From Liolophura sinensis (lineage: Eukaryota > Mollusca > Polyplacophora > Chitonida > Chitonidae), in the NCBI RefSeq assembly GCF_032854445.1, contig NC_088302.1:32583979-32643978 (forward strand): a DNA stretch of 60,000 bases, written 5' to 3'. The translations under genes and the position numbers were made by a program. Below the pieces are notes generated by a model. That model was not told the origin of the DNA and searched no databases. It worked only from the letters and a program-made list of their open reading frames with translations. Below, one piece after another: positions 48,579-58,450 of this stretch (position 1 is its first letter; every line of letters begins with the position of its first letter).

Positions 48579-49653
48579 TTTATTCACCGCACGATTACAA
48601 AATTGGAACATGAAGGTCAAATCGAAGCTAAGTGGTATTTTGTCTAAAACATAAAGTGACTCAGCTTGCGGTGATTATGCATACAAATGAGATTTCCAAT
48701 CACCCCGAGCGTTTAATAATAAAAAAAATGCACACCTTTCCATCCACTTCGGGAGGTTTCACATCTCGCTGATATCCTTGTTAATGGAGAGGTGCCACTT
48801 AAGATAAGATTTTTTGCGGGTGATAAGTGTGTTTTTCTCTACAAGTTTAAATTTTGTTAAAAGTGATCACAGGGTCACAGGGAATGCCAAAGTAAACGTG
48901 TAACAGCTAAATATACACCATGGCCTATTAGCATTGGTGTTAATCTCTGTTAATTTTGCGGATGCTACCAGACAGAAATTAATTTTTCACTCTTGGCGAC
49001 AAAAGTTAAAAACCAAAAGAAACGTCTCGCAGGGTTTGTATATTCGCAGACATGAATTGGGAACTAAAAACGTTCCACGTAGCTTAACATCATGAGGGGA
49101 TTTATATGAGCGAAGTCACAATTGACATGTGTAGGAAAACACGTCATGAATTCTCAGTTTTTGTTATGATCAAGAGAGAAGAGTTAAACTCGTCTGTAGA
49201 AGCTGGTGCCAGATGCACACAGGGCGTCGTAACTAATCACTATATACAAAACATCCCACATTTATACAATTATACCAACGAATAAGTTACAAACTAACAC
49301 ATATTTCATTCAACAAATAAATTAATGTATAGTGAAATGTACAAATTTATAGCATCGATATAGCTAGCACTCGCCATGAATCTTTTTGAAGAATGACGAA
49401 AACATCTACGTCGCTTGAGACTGTAAAAGTAAAATGGCAAGATAGTCTAGACAAAGTCCCAACTAATCAGGCTGCTCATCTATAAAGTCTTTCCCCTGCC
49501 CTGAAGATTTGAGACGCGACAGCCCGCTTGATTGGCTGAAGGGCATGTCAGGTGTCCTTTCCTGTCAGCGATACCCGGATGTCTGGGACCCTTATGTTTG
49601 TCGTCCCAATAGACATGTCAATTGTTTATGCAGGGTTTTTGGCAGCTAAGAGT
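48579..49653 (-). other. otp: otp presumptive 3' UTR with candidate poly(A) signals
   Basis: Below the stop codon, the first minus-strand AATAAA is at 48584-48579, with an ATTAAA variant at 48717-48712. The intervening ~1 kb is AT-rich and lacks a convincing open frame. The extent is inferred only from these hexamers; the real cleavage site could be elsewhere. Confidence 0.3.
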
Positions 49654-50196
49654 TTATCTAAAGCCAGTCATTGATACCGTGTGTTCTAAAGCCTTCCTGC
49701 GCAGAGAGGCAATACTTGTCCCTCTCCATCCGTCGCCAACGTCTTGCATGCTACACGGCATCTGAGCACTGGCCACTGAGGGGCTTGGGGAGCCGGCGGA
49801 CAAAGGTGAAGAGCAACTCGATGTCCCGCCGTACCCCGTGGAATAAAGACTGTTATTTGGTGCCGTTACCCCAATGCCGTTACCCAGTGTCACTGCGCAC
49901 CCCAGGTTACCCACCGAGACTTGAGGGCCGAGCGAAGGTCCCAGAGACTGACGGGGAAGAGTCGGTGGCAGCGACAGAGGGTTACCGTTCATTTGCGCCA
50001 TCTGCGACATTTGAGACATCTGTGTCATCTGTGACATGCTAGGCCAACGTGTGTCGCCTGGATGGAAAGTGCAGAGTGTGTCGTTCATACTGCCGAAAGG
50101 GGAGAGTCCGTGAGACGGGAGAAGACCGGGTGCTCTGAGCATGTTCGTTGTCTTCTTCCTCTTTTTCCACTTGGCCCGACGGTTTTGAAACCAAAC
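49654..50196 (-). CDS. otp: otp coding exon 3 (homeodomain residues 47-60, C-terminal region, OAR tail)
   Basis: The acceptor is TTCTTGACAG|GTTTGG (50197/50196). The exon opens with [18 protein letters not shown], completing helix 3 in phase 0. It continues through FHPGDTRW (similar to the FHANDTRW segment of vertebrate OTP), a Met/Gln/Ser low-complexity run at about residues 158-173 (alternating SQM and TQM), a Pro/Leu/Gly/Ser-rich region, and [20 protein letters not shown], the OAR motif. It ends ...TGFR at a TAA stop (49656-49654). The OAR motif in paired-like factors modulates transactivation (family knowledge). Confidence 0.95.
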   Translation of the reverse strand, partial: VWFQNRRAKWKKRKKTTNMLRAPGLLPSHGLSPFGSMNDTLCTFHPGDTRWPSMSQMTQMSQMSQMAQMNGNPLSLPPTLPRQSLGPSLGPQVSVGNLGCAVTLGNGIGVTAPNNSLYSTGYGGTSSCSSPLSAGSPSPSVASAQMPCSMQDVGDGWRGTSIASLRRKALEHTVSMTGFR

Positions 50197-53100
50197 CTGT
50201 CAAGAACAAATGTTTCATTGTATATACCTGTGTACTACAGAGTATAGTGTAACAAAATACGTGAGCGTAAAACCTGGGAACAACCTGTATATACTCATAC
50301 ATGTAATAAAAATGGAATGAATGTTTTATGGTTTACTTGTCTACCCGACAACAGTGGAACCAAGTACGTTAACGAACATACTCAGACATCTAACTAAAAA
50401 ATTGCAAACACTGACAAAGTGGATAAAAAGCATTAAAACAGATTTTTTTATATCTTCACGGTAAACACGCCAACATGACGTTTTATGTTGTGTTTTTGCA
50501 GGATGTCTTCCTGATAAATTTGGTCTGCCATTTTCTACTTTCGGCTGTGTTAAGAATCGATGCAGTTATTGTGGCATTTCCTTATGTTTTAAAACATAAT
50601 GACAAAGAGATTCTAATGTAACAATATGTCTTAATAAGCCTCTAAGACACATGTGTAAGAGTTATAACCCTTCACCAACCCTCGAGTTCTAACCAGACAG
50701 TCACAGAATGGATGCCCTTCAGTCGCGTGGAAAGCGAAGAACTTTATCCATCGTGACGTCAGAGAGTACAAAGGGTTAGTAGAATGTGAAAGTGGCGATA
50801 CAAAACCGGAAAAAGACGGTTTTCCCCCGCGTGTCCTGCAAGCGTGTGCGTTCAATTAGCCGCTAATTCCCCGAACACGGTCTGCCACATCAGTCATTAC
50901 TGGGCCGACACATGAAGACAGTTTTCGGGGGCATATAATTGGCCGGTTGCATGCCGAGTGACATGCAAGAGACGTGTGGTTATTTGTGCACCTCAGAGCG
51001 GCAAAGTGCTGTTTCCCCCCACTCTGAGATGGAGGCAGCACATTAAGAGACTGGCCGTCAGCGAGCACTGCATACCGCGGGAGATATGTGACAGACAAAC
51101 AGAAGTCAAGCTGGGCTCTTCCTTAGACTTATCCATTTTTGATCATTTGTTTCTAAATAAAAGTCACTGGTTGCCGCATGAAATCTTTCATCTGCATGAC
51201 GTGGCCCGTTGGTGATCAGGGAGGAAACTCTGTGAAGAAGGATGGTCCAGTTTGCTTCCATCCAGTCACCGTGATAGCACACAGGGGGGCTTATACGGCC
51301 ATCACGATTCCCACTGAATATCAATTCTACCAAAGGTTTTCAGCTTTATGTCCAAAGGGCACGGTTCTGATTAGACGAGTTCTTTGAGCAAGCCAGAATT
51401 TAACAACACATTTTCATGGTTTACGAGTGGTATACAAATGCTGGACCTGACGCTTAGGTTTAAGGTCCTGACAAGCTCCCTTCTGGTGATAAACTCCTTA
51501 TATACCTGATATGAATACGATACAGGTTTAAGTCAACCTAAATCTAAAGCTTACATCTTCTACCATCAGCTTTATGTAGGATTTATCACATTCTCCAATA
51601 TGTCTTTTCCCAAGCAGCTCTATCTGTAGCCTTGTTTCGCTGGAATGCCATGCCTGTAACGCATCAGACGTCACCAGATGTCACACTCCAACTTGTCATA
51701 GTACACTCCTACGTGTGACTGACTGTGTACTGAAGACGTGAATAAAACCGTAACTGAGGTAAACTGACAATAGGCCGTATTTCACCGGATACGTGTAACC
51801 ATTTGCCAACTATCATACTGTCTTCGCTGCTGTGGTGTTACTCTCTATGCTGTAAGTCTTTTATACATCTTCTTGTCACACAAAGCTGACGCCAAGATGA
51901 CTAGTACTAAACCCATCCCAAAAGTGAAAAGCCAAAAGTTCCTTTTAAAGCCAAAGATTTGAGCAGATTAAATAGAGCCTACGGACGAACTGTACGAAAT
52001 ATTGCTGTACGATATTGTTATATATAAAAATGCCTCATACAAACATGTATGTGGCATGAAACCTCAAATAGATCAACACAATAATATAGATCCATCAAAA
52101 GAGTTAAATCCACCAAAAGTTGTCCAGATATTCTAAAAGTCTAGAAATGGAACATTGACCTGATTGGCCATCCTCTTAAAGCAGTAATTAGCCATCCCAA
52201 TTTTGGTTCGGTTTTGTGACACCTTTATTTCATTTTAAAGCAAATTGAACGAGTAAATAAGCGGACGTGCATCTCATTTTATCTAGTTTTATTGCTCTTG
52301 CGATGTTATTGTTAGACTTAGTTTATCTCCCAACTGAAGTTAAATGCCGCATACCTAAAACGACTACACTGACATGTTTCCTGGCGATATACGAAGATCT
52401 GTTTGACAACAGTAGATGAGGTTTACTGACTCAATATATGCATGTCAAAATGTATCTTTGCCACGGCCTGGGATGAGCATAGCAGCGTAGACAAGAGCTT
52501 GTCGTGTGATCTATAGAAGACAAGGCGTTAAAGAAGAGAGAACTAATTAACTGTGTTACAGAAGAATTCCCAGGAAGGTACAGCCGTCAGATATATGCTG
52601 TCTAGCTGAGAAGTACCCCGGGGGAGTGGGGGGAGCAAGTCAGACCGACAGACATCCGCGTAGCACGCAACCAACCCGCCATGGCAAGACCACGGCAGAA
52701 ACCTAGGATTAAGTAAGATTACTGAAAATAGACACCTTCTGGATCGCGAAGGCAAGGTAGTTTGTAAATCTATACTGCATATACAAGGCATGAAAAAGGA
52801 ATGTGCATATCGAGTTGATGGTGTGGCCTTATGTGATGGGTTGCTCGAAACTTGGTTTGGGAGAATAGTTTTGTGCTCAGCATAAATGGCGTGTTAACGC
52901 CGTGGCAGTTGTATATGGCATGTCTGACAGCCTTGGTGGTTTTACCGTTAACAAAGATTGTAAAGTATCCATCCCTACAGACGGCATTGGGGATTGTTTT
53001 TTCTACACTTGGCTGACAGCTCATCGGTACAGCTGTATAGATATTCTTATATTCTCACATTCCAAATCAAATTATCTTTTTAGCCCTTCGTGAGAGAGAA

Positions 53101-56100
53101 ACATTTACCAAAGCTGTTGAGCTGTCAAAAGTGAAAATGGAGCATTTAATTATCGTTTAGCGTCGCAACAATGAGACTAGCACGTCGGCTAAGGTTGTCC
53201 ATTGTGAAGGAATCCCTAGAGACCTGAACTGAATCATCTCGTGGGTCAAGCCTTCGTCGAAACTAACATGGCATGTGGTGTAGCGCACGCGAGCTTTTTG
53301 TTCTTTTTCTCTCTTTTCCTAGAAACAAATAGCCGAAACAGATCGAAAGTACCCCGTCCCAGGGAAACGCGAGGAGACTCCTGTGGCCGACTCGACACAG
53401 GATTATGCGATTAAATTTGCCGTCTTAATTGAAAAAATAGTGGAAATGAAATAAGACGGAGAGGCATAGGACAATTTTATAATCCCCGTGCTAATGAATC
53501 TGCATCGTAGTTGCGTGATACCTAGCGACTAGGGTGAGACTGCGTCATGGGGTGTATAGGTGCAGTCAGATAGGAGCGAGACCCGGGACAGCAGTGAGGG
53601 ACGATCTCAGTGCTGAGGATGGACCGACCGTAGTTACAGCTGTCTGAGTGTTCTAACCCGGGTCGCAGAAGCTAAGAGAAGCCGGCACAACCCAAGCACT
53701 ATTAAAATGTGTGGATCATATTACGCATGGTGCAATTTATGAGGTAAAGAGAGAAAATTTTATAAAATATAAAAAGAAAAAAAAATTGACCATCACTATA
53801 GATATGGAAATCGAGTACGTTGACCGAAGAATAGATTTTAGAAAAATTGGCGAAGTATTGTCAGTCATGCTCAAAAGTGTCCCTTTTGAGACATTTTTTG
53901 TCATGTTTATTTATTCCAGAAAACAGACGTAAAAGCTGTCATATATCGGGTGGGCATAAAAGAAACGGGTTGTACACTCAATATCTCCGAAACCCTCTTA
54001 CGTCATCTTTTAAATATTTACACACTCAAAAACCATTATGTTCTTAGTATACAGACCAAATTTCAATTTCATCCTTTAAGATTTCTGCTCATGGAACCAG
54101 AATCAAAATAGAGTCAAAAACGCATGTTCCGGACATTTCGAAATGATATTCTACCTTGTTTTACTTGAAAAGGTGATCAGTTAGTCCCCATCTTCTCAGT
54201 AGACGTTTCTTCCATGAACTGATTGAGTCTCTAACCTCCTTAAGATTAATTTTTCCCAGCAGTCCTTGATGCGTGTCACACAGCTGCAGCTCTACTCATG
54301 ACACCTGACAGGTGATGCAATGTGGGTCACCGGAACGTGCGTTTTTGAGGCTATGTTTTCATTTTAACTCTGTGTACAGACTACTCAAACTATGACCTTG
54401 AAAATTGGTCAGTATATTAACAAAATCGTGCTATTTGAATGTCTATAGTTTGAAAGAAACAAAGGATAATGGAGCAATGCAGCATAAAAGTACGAACCAT
54501 TTTTTATGCCCACATGAATATAGTGCAGTATCTTTATGTAATATTGTTTTTCAAATCGAGTATTGTTATAGAAATAGAATGTTTGTATTTAAAAGCTATA
54601 AAATACACCCCTTTCAAAGGAGAAGCGCATGAAATTGTGCAACAAGTATAACGACTAAGATTAAATGGTATAAACAGACTTCTATACCGTCACTGACTTA
54701 CTCAAGACGCACGACACATTTGACACGTTCTTGGAGGTGACAAATAAGAGCCAAAAACAAGCAAAACAGTCCCTGATGTGGTCATGCCGTAGCTTCAGGC
54801 AATGCATACTCGTTTTTGGCTCTAATTTGTCACCTCCAAGAACGTGTCAAATGCTTCGTCCGACATAGTTTGTGCCAAGAAAGACGAAGTTATGCCAAAA
54901 AGCTAAGGTGTGTATACCAACCAGAATGCTTACACCCAAAACTTAAAAGGTGAAAATCACGTAAACGCACCTGCGAAATATCAGCGGGCGACAGGTGTGT
55001 CAATCAGGCCAGGTGAGCAAAGTTTGAGAATCAGGTGTGATAAATCTCAACTCAGGCACCTAACCTATTCAACATTAATGACGTGTGACACTAAATTGTG
55101 ATTTTTATTCACAGTTTTACTTGATTTCCTCAAATCTACTGATTAATTACTGTATACGGTTACGTTGTGACTAGTGTTGACGGGAGTTGATATATAAGTC
55201 ACTTGTATGTATGATGCATGAGAATGTATAAAAGTTTAAAAATAAACAATAACTTAACTGCATACAAATACTGAATCGAAGTTTGTTTCATCTGTTCTCA
55301 CATTTATATGAAAGAAAGCAAGAAAAAGTATAACATTTCTATGACAGGTCTGGTGTGAGCACATCGTTTCTGTTACGACAGCATGCAACCGATTTTATTT
55401 GTGTTTAAGAAAGTTAGTTAAGTTTTAACTTTATATTTGAAGATATAAAGCCTACATCGCATGTTAAACAAACGTGAGGAAATGTAACCCAATAGGCAAG
55501 CAAACTGGTTTTTTTTCATTTCATTTAAGGCAATCTCCTTGACAAAAACGCTGAAAGATGTTTTTCCTATGAAACGAAACAACATTCCGAGACACCCTGA
55601 AACCATCCACGTTATACATCTGTTTTATTTGCATTTGCTAAGGTTTGCATATGCACTGATAATAAAACTATACATACCCGAGATTCACTGCAATGAATTA
55701 TTAATTACGTGTGATCTGCACGCCGAGGTGCAACCATTGGATTGATTGGTATATTTAATTGTTACATAATTAAACTGTGACATAATTCGTTTATTTAAGT
55801 AAGTGTCTTATTGAAAGGCCCTTGATCAGGCATACCTTCTGGAGTAAAGGATCACTGTATATAAGCATAATTAAATATGTAAGATTTTTTAACGGACTTG
55901 TAAATGTAAATATATTGAAACAATTAATATATTGGACATAAATATAAAGCCAGTTTCCATTTAAAACAGCACTGCTATTCCGCTGTCTATGTGTGTTATC
56001 AAGTACTTCATTTCCTTGCCTTGAACAGTTTTAAAAATGCAAGCCCGACTCACGGAGGCTTTGCCTGATTTTTGGGCTAAATATTTTAATTGTATAATTG

Positions 56101-57978
56101 ATAGCATAATTTACTGAATAGTTTAATAATTGTATAATCAGTACGAATGTAAACTCTGGTCTGTGAATTATAATTTAGCCAAAATTATTACCGGTTAGAT
56201 AACATAACAAATATATAGACAGTAATGTCATTAGTAAATTAACAGCCCCTATCCGTGGCACTTCATGATCATAGGTAACGTTTTGAGTTCATGTCACCAA
56301 AAATTACCAAGCTACAGTGTAAGAATGCAAAGGGATGAAATTCGAAAAGCACTATCCAAAAACACTGCCAGCACTGTCACAATCAACGTAAATTGGTGCA
56401 GGCCTAATTTACATGTGCAAATATTTGTCGTCTAATCTACAGAACTTGGTTCTGTTTCCTGTAACAAAGTCCTATTAATCAGCCCTTCTAGAGTCTTGTT
56501 GGCTGGGCATTTATTGCGAAGGTCAACACTGCTTGACATGCAGTGCTCCACACCCCCCCCCCCCCCCCCCCCCAACCTTTAAAAGTTGCAGGACTGTCGG
56601 ATTGTCTTCTCTGGGATTTGTTCAACTTTATTCTATTGGGTCGCTGACGGACTATAGCTGAATGAAAGACTGATTCTGTGGCAAACTGGCGGACGGATTG
56701 AAGGCATGATTTAACAAGCCAAGAATTAAAAGATTCCTCTGGAAAACGCTTGTAGTATAAATTCCAATCGCTAACCCGGACAAGTCCTCATGGTCGCAAA
56801 TATACACCAACTTACCTGCACACGGGATTCGGTGAGGCCAATCCGGAGGGCCAATTCCTCTCTCATGAAGATGTCCGGATAATGAGTTTTGGCGAAGCTT
56901 CGTTCCAGCTCCTGAAGTTGGGCCGGAGTGAAGCGTGTCCTGTGTCGTTTCTGCTTCACAGGTTTGTCCAGGTCAGAGTTGTTGTTTTCCAGACCCATCT
57001 CGTTTTTATCGATACCCTGGTCTTGAGGTTTCCCCGATTCAGATTCCTCTTTGATTCCTGTGTTTTGTGTAAAAAAGAGATGGAACATAAGTATATAAAG
57101 GGGGAAAAGTAACAAACTTGGTGAAAAAAGTGGACATCTGTTTTAAGTTGAGGAATAAAAATTTTCAAAAAAGGCGAAAAACAGGATTGAATGTCCGAGG
57201 AAGCTTATATTTTGTGATAATGCATCTATGTCTAAAGAAAGAAAACACAAGATGTTAAAAAAACTGGCTTGAGGCCAGATGAAATGTAATGGACAAAGTG
57301 ACTTAAACACTCTCGTCGAAGATCGTGAGAGAGCGCAGCATGGAATCAAATTAGAGTCTCTGTCGACGTACAAAATTGAGAAATAAAACCAGTCGGTGAA
57401 AAATCTCAGATATTCTTATACGGTCGGTAAAATTTGGAAGGGCGTGTTTTTTTTCTCTCACTCTCTGGAAGGCGATGGAGGTATTGAACAAGATGCTCAA
57501 TACAAATCACTTGGCGCAATTTGCTCCTCGCTTCTCAATACGCCAGGATTGTTGAGACATGAGATTTAATTTTCACCCGAAATAAATTAAATAAAGCGGA
57601 GCCTATCGCAAGCAAATGTAGTAATGGAAGAATATGAGCATATATTGGCGTGGCGGAGAGTCTATGAGATCAGTGGGAGAAAACAGCGGTCTACAAGTCG
57701 GACTGATTGTATAAACGCCAGCCTTGAGCACATATTTCCATATAAACCCCCAAATTGGTGACAGGAGCTCCAAGGGTGTTTCTGGGGAAGCCTTTTACGG
57801 GGAGACGGCCACCAAACGCCCGCAGTGGAACAAGTCTCGGCACAAGGTAAGAGACGCACAAGAGAAGCGTTCTACGCTCAATTACATGATATACACACGT
57901 TTACTTACCTCTAAGACCGTTCATTATCAAGTGTTCAGTTGTTTTTAACTGGGCACCGACTGAAGTAAGCGATGTCAT
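49654..57978 (-). CDS. otp: Orthopedia (Otp) paired-like homeobox gene, three coding exons
   Basis: Sequence-specific nuclear transcription factor. In bilaterians Otp specifies neurosecretory and other neuronal cell types (established knowledge). The spliced frame joins 57978-57909, 57057-56816 and 50196-49654 on the minus strand: 70+242+543 nt, 284 residues plus stop. Residues 59-118 form a complete homeodomain (starting [13 protein letters not shown], ending [15 protein letters not shown]) with Gln at homeodomain position 50. The C-terminus has the OAR tail, with [16 protein letters not shown] at residues 265-280. Both introns are GT-AG. Intron 1 is phase 1 (the split codon is Gly24) and intron 2 is phase 0 between homeodomain residues 46 and 47, a recurrent intron position in paired-like genes. 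Homeodomain plus OAR are essentially diagnostic for Otp; homeodomain position 14 is Gln (ELERSF preceded by LQ). The least certain part is the 23-residue first exon. Neighbouring hbn and rax genes were not found. Confidence 0.93.
51735..51865 (+). repeat. Family D copy in otp intron 2
   Basis: GAATAAAACCGTAACTGAGG, TAAACTGACAATAGGCCG, ATTTCACCGGATACGTGTAA, CCATTTGCCAACTATCATAC and TGTTACTCTCTATGCTGTAA. Confidence 0.7.
54717..54853. repeat. Near-perfect inverted repeat (42-bp arms, 53-bp loop) in otp intron 2
   Basis: The arm at 54717-54758 (CATTTGACACGTTCTTGGAG ... GAGCCAAAAAC) equals the reverse complement of 54812-54853 at 41 of 42 positions. It would form a long hairpin in the pre-mRNA. 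It could be a small foldback transposon or a hairpin RNA source; no TA or other target duplication was certain. Confidence 0.95.
56553..56573. repeat. C21 homopolymer in otp intron 2
   Basis: Twenty-one consecutive C on the plus strand, i.e. G21 in the otp pre-mRNA, 242 nt downstream of the exon 2 donor. Confidence 0.97.
56816..57057 (-). CDS. otp: otp coding exon 2 (acidic linker and homeodomain residues 1-46)
   Basis: The acceptor is ...ACACAAAACACAG|GAATC (57058/57057), preceded by a T-rich tract. The donor is CGTGTGCAG|GTAAG (56816/56815). The exon encodes residues 24-104. First comes an acidic, Asn/Ser-rich linker ([14 protein letters not shown], then [10 protein letters not shown]). 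Next is a basic KQKRHRTR arm, helix 1 ([12 protein letters not shown]), helix 2 ([13 protein letters not shown]) and the start of helix 3 (TESRVQ). Simply reading through the donor gives a false extension after the Q, so the exon must end there. Confidence 0.95.
57058..57908 (-). other. otp: otp intron 1 (851 bp)
   Basis: GT-AG intron inferred from the exon 1 donor and exon 2 acceptor. It contains a moderately CpG-rich stretch near 57650-57850. No open frame in it was convincing. Confidence 0.6.
57909..57978 (-). CDS. otp: otp coding exon 1 (N-terminus, predicted)
   Basis: This exon encodes 23 residues starting [17 protein letters not shown] and ending NGLR, plus one base of a split Gly codon. 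Its downstream edge is a strong donor, AGAG|GTAAGTAA (57908-57901). The leftover phase (1 nt) exactly fits exon 2, which starts with 2 nt of the same codon. The chosen ATG (57978-57976) has G at -3, and an in-frame TGA lies 20 codons upstream (58038-58036), so the frame does not extend indefinitely. A second in-frame ATG is residue 19. No homology to a known N-terminus was claimed; the call rests on donor quality, phase and frame. An alternative is that the frame upstream of the ATG is entered from another exon. Confidence 0.6.
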
Positions 57979-58450
57979 CTCGCTGCTGGTCTGTGATGGT
58001 GTTTTGTTGGACCCCACTGTTAATTTCTGGACCGTTCATCAAAGCCCGTTTGGTTAGAGGATGGAGGACCCCACTGCTTATAATGCTATTACCAGCCTAT
58101 GTCGCATTCAAGGGGAGGATCGAAGGAGGCCTGCCATTGGTTAAAATCATTTCCTTTTGCAGGTTAGTGTTTTTCACATGAGCGGTGACGAGGCATGGGG
58201 CGCGTGAACAAGGCTATACTAGATTCAGCCTCTATACAAGGCTGATCGGCCAAAGGGGCGTGGTCCGTGTATGGTGAAGGGTGAGTAGGGACCCCCTGCA
58301 AAGCCGCTGATCCTCTGAAGTGACAACACGCAATGGTCAACAAGACAATGGCACACGAACTGCCTCCGATGAACCTCTCTCGGTTTTCCAAAATTTCGAT
58401 TAGCCATTGTAAAGAGATAATAGAACGATACGTATAGTGGTTAATTGATC
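57979..58450 (-). promoter_or_regulatory. otp: otp proximal 5' flank / candidate promoter
   Basis: CpG-containing unique DNA immediately upstream of the predicted start codon. A TTATAAG element on the minus strand at about 58085-58079 lies ~100 bp upstream of the ATG, the right distance for a TATA-like box with a short 5' UTR. No transcription start can be read from sequence alone. Confidence 0.3.

Larger units (their letters stand above)
50197..56815 (-). other. otp: otp intron 2 (6619 bp)
   Basis: GT-AG intron interrupting the homeodomain between residues 46 and 47. It holds a family-D repeat (51735-51865), a 42-bp-arm inverted repeat (54717-54853), a C21 tract 242 bp inside the donor (56553-56573), and relatively CpG-rich unique stretches near 50820-51330 and 53160-53690. 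No SINE or coding exon was recognised. Open frames inside it match nothing I know. Confidence 0.9.

Noticed and set aside
56771-57115. 114-codon minus frame taken as a complete protein
   Set aside because: Its 5' part lies upstream of the AG acceptor, and its 3' part reads past the GTAAG donor in the middle of the homeodomain. Only 57057-56816 is exon.
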